Source: an uncultured Propionivibrio sp. (GTDB lineage: Bacteria > Pseudomonadota > Gammaproteobacteria > Burkholderiales > Rhodocyclaceae). Taken from it: 64,000 nt of DNA. Location of the stretch: NCBI GenBank assembly GCA_937923255.1, contig CALAIL010000017.1, forward strand, positions 7,423 to 71,422, read 5' to 3'. The notes under the pieces are model-generated. The model made no database searches. It saw only the letters and a list, made by a program, of their open reading frames with translations, and was not told the DNA's origin. The position numbers and the translations under genes were made by a program. This document shows, piece by piece, positions 20,098 to 27,238 of the stretch (within the stretch, counting starts at the first letter, position 1; the number at the start of each line of letters is the position of its first letter).

Positions 20098-20281
20098 AAC
20101 CCCGCGTGGATAGGGCGTTTCTGGGCAGTTGCCTCTGGAGCCCTTATAAATAGGGCGTTTGCGGGCGGGGTGCCCGGAGATGCCCTAAATACAAGGGGTT
20201 TACGGGAACCTCCTCTAAAACGCCCTAAATACGCGGGGTTCAGGGCACCCATATTTGAGACGCCCCAAATATAGCGGCTCG
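20098..20281. repeat. Repeat cluster C: five units of the same 39-41 bp repeat
   Basis: Units start near 20098, 20139, 20180, 20220 and 20260, with AAAT cores at 20148, 20187, 20227 and 20267 (39, 40 and 40 bp apart). The first unit (CCCGCGTGGATAGGGCG) matches the first unit of cluster B, and the second matches cluster A unit 3. The order of unit types is therefore conserved between clusters, as if a whole block had been copied. Confidence 0.8.
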
Positions 20282-20290
20282 ACTTTGCCA
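20270..20290 (-). repeat. Right 21-bp inverted repeat bounding cluster C
   Basis: TATAGCGGCTCGACTTTGCCA, the inverted partner of 20047-20067 with one mismatch. It overlaps the end of the last repeat unit. Confidence 0.8.
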
Positions 20291-20376
20291 TGTGAAAAAT
20301 AGGCTGTTAACCCCTCAGCCCTTTGGGCAGCTCCCCTTTTTAAAAGGCGAGCGAAACGGTCGTTATATTTTTTGAT

Positions 20377-20411
20377 GCTCTGAAGCCCTTGTGTTTAAAG
20401 GGCTTCAGAGC
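20377..20411. repeat. Perfect 14-bp inverted repeat (hairpin)
   Basis: GCTCTGAAGCCCTT pairs with AAGGGCTTCAGAGC across a 7-base loop. The stem is very stable, but there is no run of T's on the exit side of either strand. It may act as a terminator or RNA stabiliser for the secretion-ATPase transcript that ends at 20553. Its CCCTT/AAGGG core recalls the repeat family beside it. Confidence 0.7.
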
Positions 20412-20552
20412 GATTTATGTTTTCTGATCTGTTTGCGCGGGTGTGCGAGGCGCTGCTGCCGGCGAGCGCGGCAGCAGCAGGTTGAGCAGTACGGCAAGGC
20501 AAGGCCAACACGGCAACGCCGTAGTTTGGCAAAGGATACCGCTGCGCTCAGC

Positions 20553-22382
20553 TCAGTTTCGCTCGGACGGCGGGGCAACGTTGAAGACTTCAGCCAGGGT
20601 CGTCACGCCGGCGGCGACTTTCATGGCGCCCGAGATACGCAGCGGCTTCATCCCTTCCCGATAAGCGAGGTCACGGATTTTGGCGACTTCGGCATTGTCG
20701 GCAATGGCCTGCTTGATGTCCGGCGAAAGCGTGAGGATTTCGTATAACCCGATGCGGCCGCGATAGCCGGTCATGCGGCAGTCGAGGCAACCGACCGGCG
20801 AATAGAACTGCGCTGGGCGATTGGCTTTCCACGGGGCGACGAGGCGATCCCAGAGGGCTTCATCCTCAGGCGTGGCCGGATGCGCCTGTTTGCAGTTCGG
20901 GCAGAGCACGCGCACCAGCCGCTGCGCCATGACGCCGATCACTGTGGCGCCGAGCAGGTACGGCGGCACGCCCAGATCGAGCATGCGGGTGATGGCCGCT
21001 GGTGCATCGTTGGTATGCAGCGTGGAGAGCACCAGATGCCCGGTCAGCGCGGCCTGAATGGTGACTTCAGCGGTTTCCAGGTCGCGCACCTCGCCGACCA
21101 TGATGATGTCCGGGTCCTGCCGCATCAGCGCGCGCACGCCTTCGGCAAATCCCAGGTCGATCACCGGCTGTACCTGCATCTGGTTAAAGGACGCTTCGAC
21201 CATTTCGATAGGGTCTTCAATGGTGCAGACATTGACGGCAGGCGTGGCAAGCTGCTTGAGCGTGGAATAGAGCGTCGTGGTTTTGCCCGAGCCGGTCGGC
21301 CCGGTAACAAAGATGATGCCGTGCGGACTTTCCGTCATCGTGCGCCATTTGGCGCGGTCGTCGTCGCTAAAGCCGAGTTCGCTGAAATTGCGCACGAGCA
21401 CTTCCGGGTCGAAAATCCGCATGACCAGTTTTTCGCCGAAGGCCGTGGGCAGCGTCGAGAGGCGCAGTTCGGCCTCCTGTCCGGCGGCGGTGCGCGTCTT
21501 GATGCGCCCGTCCTGCGGCCGCCGTTTTTCGACGAGATCCATGCGGCCGAGAATCTTGATGCGGCTGGTCATGGCCGTCATCACACTCATCGGAATCTGA
21601 TAGACCTGGTGCAGGACGCCGTCGATGCGGAAGCGGACGATGCCCAGTTCGCGTCGCGGTTCGATGTGAATATCGCTGGCGCGCTGTTCAAAAGCGTACT
21701 GCCACAGCCAGTCGACGATGTTGACGATGTGCTGGTCGTTGGCGTCGAATTGCCGGTTGGCCTGGCCGAGTTGCACCAGCTGCTCGAAAGAGGAAAGCGC
21801 GGTATTCGGCCCGCCCGCCTGCGCCTTGAGCTGGGCCGCCTTTTTGACCGAGCGCGCGAGATTGTAAAACTCGACGAGGTAGCGCGCCACGTCCGGCGGA
21901 CTGGAAAAAACGCGGCGAATGCTTTTTTTGCTGATCGACTCGATTTCCTTTTCCCACTCGCGCAGGAAGGGTTCGATGGTTGCCACAACGATCTCGCTCG
22001 TCGTCACCTTCACCGGCAGAATGCCAAAGCGCGTCGCGTAAGCGCTGGACATCACGTCGGTCACGGCGGTGAAATCGATCTTCAGCGGATCGATGTGGAA
22101 ATATTCCATACCGAGACGTCCGGCAAACCATTCGCCAAGCGCCTCGAGCGTCAGCGGTACATGCGGCGCGCGCAGCGACTTCCATTTCTGATCGGCGATG
22201 ATGACCAGCGGGTGTTCCGTTAAGCGTTTCAGGCGGCTTTCGGCCAGCAGGGCGTTGGCTTCTTCCGGGTCGACCAAGCCGTCGCTGACCAGAAAGCCGA
22301 GAATTTCAGCCACTGTCAGGCGATGATCCGGCCCGGTGTGATCGGTCTTTTTATGGCTTGTATGGCGTTGTGCATTCATCAT
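20553..22382 (-). CDS. Type II secretion / type IV pilus assembly ATPase (GspE/PilB family)
   Basis: A 609-residue hexameric motor ATPase of the cytoplasmic membrane face. It shows GPTGSGKTTTLY (Walker A), CTIEDPIEMVE (Asp box), LRQDPDIIMVGEVRD (Walker B), STLHTNDAPAAITRMLDLG (His box) and the zinc tetracysteine CPNC...GCLDC. The N-terminal 180 residues look like an MshEN/GspE-N domain. No other secretion or pilin gene is adjacent, so it is an orphan paralogue. I start at ATGATG (22382); a TTG 39 bases upstream is possible but has no better ribosome site. Confidence 0.9.
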   Translation of the reverse strand: MMNAQRHTSHKKTDHTGPDHRLTVAEILGFLVSDGLVDPEEANALLAESRLKRLTEHPLVIIADQKWKSLRAPHVPLTLEALGEWFAGRLGMEYFHIDPLKIDFTAVTDVMSSAYATRFGILPVKVTTSEIVVATIEPFLREWEKEIESISKKSIRRVFSSPPDVARYLVEFYNLARSVKKAAQLKAQAGGPNTALSSFEQLVQLGQANRQFDANDQHIVNIVDWLWQYAFEQRASDIHIEPRRELGIVRFRIDGVLHQVYQIPMSVMTAMTSRIKILGRMDLVEKRRPQDGRIKTRTAAGQEAELRLSTLPTAFGEKLVMRIFDPEVLVRNFSELGFSDDDRAKWRTMTESPHGIIFVTGPTGSGKTTTLYSTLKQLATPAVNVCTIEDPIEMVEASFNQMQVQPVIDLGFAEGVRALMRQDPDIIMVGEVRDLETAEVTIQAALTGHLVLSTLHTNDAPAAITRMLDLGVPPYLLGATVIGVMAQRLVRVLCPNCKQAHPATPEDEALWDRLVAPWKANRPAQFYSPVGCLDCRMTGYRGRIGLYEILTLSPDIKQAIADNAEVAKIRDLAYREGMKPLRISGAMKVAAGVTTLAEVFNVAPPSERN

Positions 22383-22655
22383 GGTTTTCCGGCTTGCAAC
22401 CTGCGGCACTATACCCGACAAGACGCGGATGGCTCAATGCCAACGGCACATTGCAAGGCATCGTATGAGGGCCGCGCGCCTTGCGAAAACCGGCGCAACA
22501 CGGGCGCAGAAAACTGTTTCATTTGGTTAAATTGCGTGGAACATCGAAAATGAAGGTATTAAAATTCACCCATGTATTCACGGGCATTCGCGCGTACCCT
22601 TCATACGCTTTTGCACGCTTTTTTACCTTCTGAAACCTTCTGAAAGGAAAATCCG

Positions 22656-23000
22656 ATGAAACCCCGGCGGTTATCCCTTCTTGCCCTGAGTTCGGCGCTA
22701 TTCCTGGCGTTACCGGCCATAGCGCAGCAAGGCCCAGCGGGCGTGCCGGGCGCACCGCTGCTGGGCGCGGAAATCGCCCCCCCACCGCCGCCGCACACAG
22801 CGCAGCCTACGTTGCTGCCCAGCGCCGAAAAAACACACGCTGTTCCTCAATGCCGCAAAGCCAAGAACATCAAGCAATGCGAGGAACGCCATTTCCGCCG
22901 TGTGGCGCGTCGGGAAGCACGCGCCGCCTGCAAGGCGCAGCCACAGCACAAGCGCAAAAGTTGCGTCAATCGCTATTTGAAGAAAAGGGCAAAAAAGTAA
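22656..23000 (+). CDS. Small secreted cysteine-containing basic protein, unknown function
   Basis: A 114-residue protein with a clear Sec signal peptide (MKPRRLSLLALSSALFLALPAIA, cut near residue 23). A Gly/Pro-rich stretch with five consecutive prolines follows, then a basic C-terminal half. That half contains QCRKAKNIKQCEERHFRRVA, ARAACKAQ, RKSCVNRYLKK and the end KKRAKK. The four cysteines could form two disulphides in the periplasm. AAAGGA lies before the ATG and a terminator follows. I do not recognise the family. Confidence 0.7.
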   Translation: MKPRRLSLLALSSALFLALPAIAQQGPAGVPGAPLLGAEIAPPPPPHTAQPTLLPSAEKTHAVPQCRKAKNIKQCEERHFRRVARREARAACKAQPQHKRKSCVNRYLKKRAKK

Positions 23001-23060
23001 CCAGAGCGAACCAGGGCGCTGTTAAAAGCAGCCGCTCAAACGCGCATAAAAAATGCACAA

Positions 23061-23096
23061 AAAACGCCTCTCCTGCTAACGGGAGAGGCGTTTTTA
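23061..23096. terminator. Bidirectional rho-independent terminator
   Basis: AAAACGCCTCTCC, a loop, then GGGAGAGGCGTTTTT. The stem is long and perfect, with A's before and T's after. It serves both the small secreted protein gene and the convergent htpG. Confidence 0.92.
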
Positions 23097-23112
23097 TTTT
23101 GCCCATTTCGTA

Positions 23113-25083
23113 TCAGAGGGCGTCTGCCGGCGGCGCGTCCTTCTGATCGCCGATTCCGTTCGATTTCCCCGATAGCGCCAGCATCAGTTCATTGATGCGC
23201 TTGACGAAACCGGCCGGGTCATCGAGCGTGCCGCCTTCGGCCAGCGTCGCCTGTTCAAGCAACAGATTGGCCCAGTCATCGAAACGGGAATCCGCGCCCT
23301 CGCCTTCGTATTTCAGCCGCAGCACCGCCGGATGTTTCGGGTTAATTTCAAGAATCGGCTTCATCTCCGGTGCTTTTTGACCGGCAGCCTTAAGGATGCG
23401 CGCCAGATTGCCGCCCATATCGTGCTCGTCGGCGACAATACAGGCAGGCGAATCGGTCAGGCGATGGGTCACGCGCACATCTTTAACCTTTTCGCCCAAC
23501 ACCGCCTTGATTTTTTCAGTCAGCGCCTTGTATTCGCCGGCAGCTTGCTCGGCCTCCTGTTTTTCCGCCGCATCTTCCAGTCCGCCCAGATCAAGGCCGC
23601 CTTTGGCGACCGATTGCAAGGTCTTGCCGTCAAATTCGGTCAGATAGCCGACAACCCATTCATCGACACGGTCGGAGAGCAGCAACACCTCGATGCCCTT
23701 CTTGCGGAAAATTTCCAGATGCGGGCTGTTTCTAGCCGCGGTAAACGTCTCGGCGGTCACGTAATAAATCTTCTCCTGCCCATCTTTCATGCGGGCAACG
23801 TAGTCGGCAAGCGAAACGTTTTCTTCTGGCGTATCGGTATGCGTCGAAGCAAAGCGCAACAGTTTGGCGATGCGTTCCTTGTTGGCAAAATCCTCGCCGA
23901 CGCCTTCTTTGAAGACACGGCCGAACTCTTGCCAGAAGCGGGCATATTTTTCCTTTTCGGCCGCCTCTTCACTGTTGGCCAATCCTTCAAGCAGGCCCAG
24001 CACTTTCTTGACGCAGCCGCCGCGAATGGCTTCGATGTCCTTCGATTCCTGCAAAATTTCGCGCGAGACGTTGAGCGGCAAATCGTTCGTATCGACGACG
24101 CCGCGCACGAAGCGCAGATACAGCGGCATCAGTTTTTCGGCATCATCCATGATGAACACGCGGCGCACGTACAGCTGGATGCCGTGGCGCGCGTTGCGGT
24201 CCCACAGGTCAAAGGGCGCGTGTTGCGGAATATAAAGCAGCTGCGTGTATTCCTGCCGCCCCTCAACCCTGGCGTGTACGTAGGCCAAGGGATCTTCAAA
24301 ATCATGTGCGATGTGCTTGTAAAACGCCTGGTACTGCTCATCGCTGATTTCCGAGCGGGGCCGCGCCCAGAGCGCAGAAGCCTGATTGACCGTCTCTTCT
24401 TCGCCGGTCTCGACTTGTTCCTTTTTCTCCTCATCCCACTTTTCCTGCTTCATCAGGATCGGCAGCGTGATGTGATCGGAATACTTGCGAATGATCTGGC
24501 GCAGTTTCCAGCTGGAGAGCAGTTCATCCTCACCCTCGCGCAGGTGCAGCGTCACGTCGGTGCCGCGCCCAGTCTTTTTGACCGTCTCGACCGAAAATTC
24601 ACCTTCCCCCGTCGATTCCCATTTGACCGCCTGATCCGCCGGCAACCCGGCACGGAGAGACACGACTGTGACTTTGTCGGCAACGATGTAGGAGGAATAA
24701 AAGCCGACGCCGAACTGGCCGATCAGGTGCGCATCTTTGGTCTGATCGCCCGTCAGCGCTGCAAAGAATTCGCGCGTGCCGGATTTGGCGATGGTGCCCA
24801 GATGTTCGACGGCTTCCTCGCGCGAGAGTCCGATCCCGTTATCCGAGACAGTAATCGTACGCGCCGCTTTGTCGAAGGATACGTGGATTTTCAGATCGGG
24901 ATCATCGCCCAGCAGCGCCGGTTCGTTCAACGCCGCAAAACGCAGTTTGTCACAGGCATCGGACGCGTTGGAAATCAGTTCGCGCAGGAAAATTTCCTTG
25001 TTGCTGTACAGCGAATGGATCATCAGGTTGAGCAGTTGCTTGACTTCAGCCTGGAAGCCAAGCGTTTGCTTATTCTCGCTCAT
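23113..25083 (-). CDS. htpG: Chaperone HtpG (Hsp90)
   Basis: The bacterial Hsp90 dimeric ATP-driven chaperone, 656 residues. The GHKL ATPase motifs [32 protein letters not shown] and [19 protein letters not shown] are present. The middle-domain [11 protein letters not shown] and the C-terminal dimer domain follow. A 216-bp gap lies upstream. A CTTGAGC there is only a weak sigma-32-like -35 and has no matching -10, so heat control cannot be claimed from sequence. Confidence 0.98.
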   Translation of the reverse strand: MSENKQTLGFQAEVKQLLNLMIHSLYSNKEIFLRELISNASDACDKLRFAALNEPALLGDDPDLKIHVSFDKAARTITVSDNGIGLSREEAVEHLGTIAKSGTREFFAALTGDQTKDAHLIGQFGVGFYSSYIVADKVTVVSLRAGLPADQAVKWESTGEGEFSVETVKKTGRGTDVTLHLREGEDELLSSWKLRQIIRKYSDHITLPILMKQEKWDEEKKEQVETGEEETVNQASALWARPRSEISDEQYQAFYKHIAHDFEDPLAYVHARVEGRQEYTQLLYIPQHAPFDLWDRNARHGIQLYVRRVFIMDDAEKLMPLYLRFVRGVVDTNDLPLNVSREILQESKDIEAIRGGCVKKVLGLLEGLANSEEAAEKEKYARFWQEFGRVFKEGVGEDFANKERIAKLLRFASTHTDTPEENVSLADYVARMKDGQEKIYYVTAETFTAARNSPHLEIFRKKGIEVLLLSDRVDEWVVGYLTEFDGKTLQSVAKGGLDLGGLEDAAEKQEAEQAAGEYKALTEKIKAVLGEKVKDVRVTHRLTDSPACIVADEHDMGGNLARILKAAGQKAPEMKPILEINPKHPAVLRLKYEGEGADSRFDDWANLLLEQATLAEGGTLDDPAGFVKRINELMLALSGKSNGIGDQKDAPPADAL

Positions 25084-25299
25084 GCAGTCACTCCATTAAT
25101 TAGGATTATTTAAATGTAGTCCGGATCTCGCCGCGATGAAGCGCTATCGCTCAAGCACATCAAACGGGCGCGCCGCCAAAAATGGCGATCGGTTTGCAAA
25201 TGGGGGCAAATCCGGCGCTTTCAAGCAGAGTCGCGGATGCACCCAGTTTTCCGGCAAAGCGCGCTTTGCCTTGTAAAGAAAGAGCATTCCCCGACTCGA

Positions 25300-26187
25300 T
25301 TATTCTTCCGCCGCGCCCGGCTGCCGCGGACTGCGTGCGCAATACAGGCTGCTGCCGATAAGCAGAGCAATGCCAGCCAGCGACCAGGCATCCGGAAAAT
25401 CGTCGAAAAACAGATAACCGGCCAGCAATACCCAAACCAGCTGCGTATAGCCGAATGGCGCCAGATAGGACGCCGTTGCCAGCTTGAGTGCGCGAATCAT
25501 GACCAAATGGCTGGCACCGCTGATCAGCCCGATGAGCACCAGCATGCAGAAATGCAGCAGGCCCGGTGTTACCCATTCCGGTAGAACGAGCAAGGTGTAG
25601 ATGACGCTGCCGACCAGGCCGGGATAGAAAATCAGGCAATACTGGTTTTCGATGTTTGCCAAACGCCGGGTCATCACCTGATAGCAGGCAAAAAGAACCG
25701 CATTCACGAATGGCAGCAGCACCGCCCAGGTAAACAGGCTGCTGCCGGGACGAACGACGATCAGCACGCCGGCAAAAGCAATAAAGCTCGCCACCCAACT
25801 GCCAAACGGCATTTCCTCACCTAGAAAAAGCACCGCAAGCAATGCAATGAAAATCGGATTGAGGTATGCGATCGAGGTCGCCTCAGCCAGTGGCAGATAT
25901 TTGAGTCCCGCCGTAAAGCAATAGGACGCGCCCGCCAGGGTGAAACCGCGCAGCAACTGCCAGCGCAGACGGCGGGTGCGGATCAGGGAAAAGCCGATGC
26001 GTGGGCCGAGAAAAACGATGAACAGGAGGGAGTGAAAGAAAAACCGTGCCCAGAGAATCAGATTGATGGGATAAAAACGCGACAGATATTTTGAGAGAAC
26101 ATCCATCAGCGTAAACAGCACGACCATGCCGAGCACCATGCACATACCGCGCTGCGCCGGCAACAGCCGGGAGAAAAAAGTGTTCAT
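25300..26187 (-). CDS. EamA/DMT-superfamily transporter (RhaT/YdcZ-like permease)
   Basis: A 295-residue inner-membrane protein with about ten hydrophobic helices in two EamA halves. The hallmarks include AEATSIAYLNPIFIALLAVLFLGEE in the first half and ATASYLAPFGYTQLVWVLLAGYLFFDD in the second. Such exporters move metabolites or amino acids; the substrate is unknown. I start at the ATG at 26187; a TTG two codons earlier is possible. The gene begins 9 bases after the greB stop, so the two are likely co-transcribed and translationally coupled. Confidence 0.88.
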   Translation of the reverse strand: MNTFFSRLLPAQRGMCMVLGMVVLFTLMDVLSKYLSRFYPINLILWARFFFHSLLFIVFLGPRIGFSLIRTRRLRWQLLRGFTLAGASYCFTAGLKYLPLAEATSIAYLNPIFIALLAVLFLGEEMPFGSWVASFIAFAGVLIVVRPGSSLFTWAVLLPFVNAVLFACYQVMTRRLANIENQYCLIFYPGLVGSVIYTLLVLPEWVTPGLLHFCMLVLIGLISGASHLVMIRALKLATASYLAPFGYTQLVWVLLAGYLFFDDFPDAWSLAGIALLIGSSLYCARSPRQPGAAEE

Positions 26188-26196
26188 CGGCAAGGT

Positions 26197-26775
26197 TCAG
26201 GATTCGATGGCGCGGTAGGCAATTTCGACGACTTCAACCTCACGCCAGCCGAGCGGACTCTGGAAGCGCACCGTGTCGCCCTCGCGCGCCTTGAGTAGCG
26301 CGCGCGCCAGCGGCGAAATCCAGCTGATCCGGTGGCGCGAAAAATCCGTTTCATCGACGCCGACAATCTGGTAGGTCTGCGTCTCACCCGCCTCATCGTC
26401 TACTTCGCGTATCGTCACCGTCGCGCCGAAAAATACCTGGTCGGTCCCTTCCTTGCGTGCCGCCGGATCGACAACTTCCGCCAGATCCAGCCGTTTGGTC
26501 AAAAAACGGACGCGGCGATCGATTTCACGCAGACGTTTCTTGCCGTACAGATAATCGCCGTTTTCCGACCGATCGCCGTTGGAAGCCGCCCACTGCACGG
26601 TTTCGACAACGGTCGGACGCTCCGTATGCAGCAAATGATCAAGTTCATCCCTGATCCGCGCATAACCGCCGGGCGTTATGTAGTTGCGTGTGCCCGGCGG
26701 CAAGCCGGGAGCGGCGTCGAGGCCGGTTTCGTCCTCACTTTCGTCTTCGCTTTCCCGGACAAACGCTTTATTCAT
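26197..26775 (-). CDS. greB: Transcription elongation factor GreB
   Basis: Rescues backtracked RNA polymerase by stimulating transcript cleavage. The GreB signature is clear: VQWAASNGDRSENGDYLYGKKRLREIDRR, with the acidic tip residues in DRSENGDY, and ISWISPLARALLKAREGD in the C-terminal domain. At 192 residues it is about 34 longer than E. coli GreB. The extra length is an acidic N-terminal extension (ESEDESEDETGLDAAPG) before the coiled coil. Confidence 0.95.
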   Translation of the reverse strand: MNKAFVRESEDESEDETGLDAAPGLPPGTRNYITPGGYARIRDELDHLLHTERPTVVETVQWAASNGDRSENGDYLYGKKRLREIDRRVRFLTKRLDLAEVVDPAARKEGTDQVFFGATVTIREVDDEAGETQTYQIVGVDETDFSRHRISWISPLARALLKAREGDTVRFQSPLGWREVEVVEIAYRAIES

Positions 26776-27199
26776 GCCTCTTATACCCTATCGACCCTTG
26801 CTGTGATGCGCAGCACTCCACCACCTCGCCCCCGATTCATCGGCGCAAAGTATGGCTCAAAATTGGAAATATCTACCAATCAAACCCAGACATGCCAACG
26901 ACCGGCAAATCTGCGGACACGATTCTATCCTGATCTGGCCACCGTTTCACTGGCATTTTGCCCGTATCGGGTCTCTTGATCCCCCTGATTTCACATGAAC
27001 GCAGGCAAAACCCCGGGCAAGGGTCAGGAAGAGAATGAAACCAGATCAGAGACGATTTCTATTTACATTGCCGCAACAATCGACGAGAATTCCGGCCAAT
27101 TTTCTGGCGTATAAAAAGCAAACCACCGCGCTAGATAAACTTGGGAATCGCGCGAACTCGCCGTCGTCCAGTGCGGCAGAGCGATGCGATGTTTGTTTA
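26776..27199. other. Divergent intergenic region upstream of the PepSY/TonB-receptor pair
   Basis: About 420 bp with no gene. It should hold promoters for greB (left) and the PepSY protein (right). I searched by eye for a Fur box or B12 box and found none. A TATAAA at 27110-27115 has no good -35. Confidence 0.5.
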
Positions 27200-27223
27200 T
27201 TGGCTTGCGGGGAGGCAAGCCAA
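27200..27223 (+). promoter_or_regulatory. Perfect 9-bp leader hairpin next to the ribosome site
   Basis: TTGGCTTGC, loop GGGGAG, GCAAGCCAA. The stem ends two bases before the GAGGA Shine-Dalgarno of the PepSY gene (27226). The purine-rich loop itself resembles a ribosome site. It could modulate translation initiation. Confidence 0.5.
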
Positions 27224-27238
27224 CGAGGAAAAATATCG

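Larger units (their letters stand above)
19051..20552. other. 1.5-kb gene-free, repeat-rich intergenic region
   Basis: No convincing gene on either strand. It holds three clusters of a 39-41 bp repeat, inverted repeats and a long perfect hairpin, each listed separately. Short open frames occur on both strands but lack ribosome sites and recognisable domains. Between the second and third clusters (about 19720-20067) lies different DNA, with a CTTTCTTT/AAAGAAAG hairpin at 19810-19833 and a motif ATAGCGGCT...TTTGCCA near 19964 that recurs at 20271. Confidence 0.75.

Noticed and set aside
19180..20281. CRISPR array
   Set aside because: Units are contiguous, vary in sequence, have no unique spacers of constant length, and there are no cas genes.
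19051..20552. Insertion sequence or prophage remnant
   Set aside because: No transposase, integrase or phage-like peptide appears in any frame. Only inverted ends around cluster C hint at a mobile origin.
23332..25113. A 593-codon rightward frame opposite htpG
   Set aside because: Antisense shadow of an unmistakable Hsp90 gene.
25084..25160. Sigma-32 heat-shock promoter before htpG
   Set aside because: A CTTGAGC is present, but no CCCCAT-type -10 lies at the right distance.
26776..27238. Fur box or cobalamin riboswitch controlling the PepSY/TonB receptor pair
   Set aside because: Reading the region by eye gave no GATAATGATAATCATTATC-like match and no B12-box.
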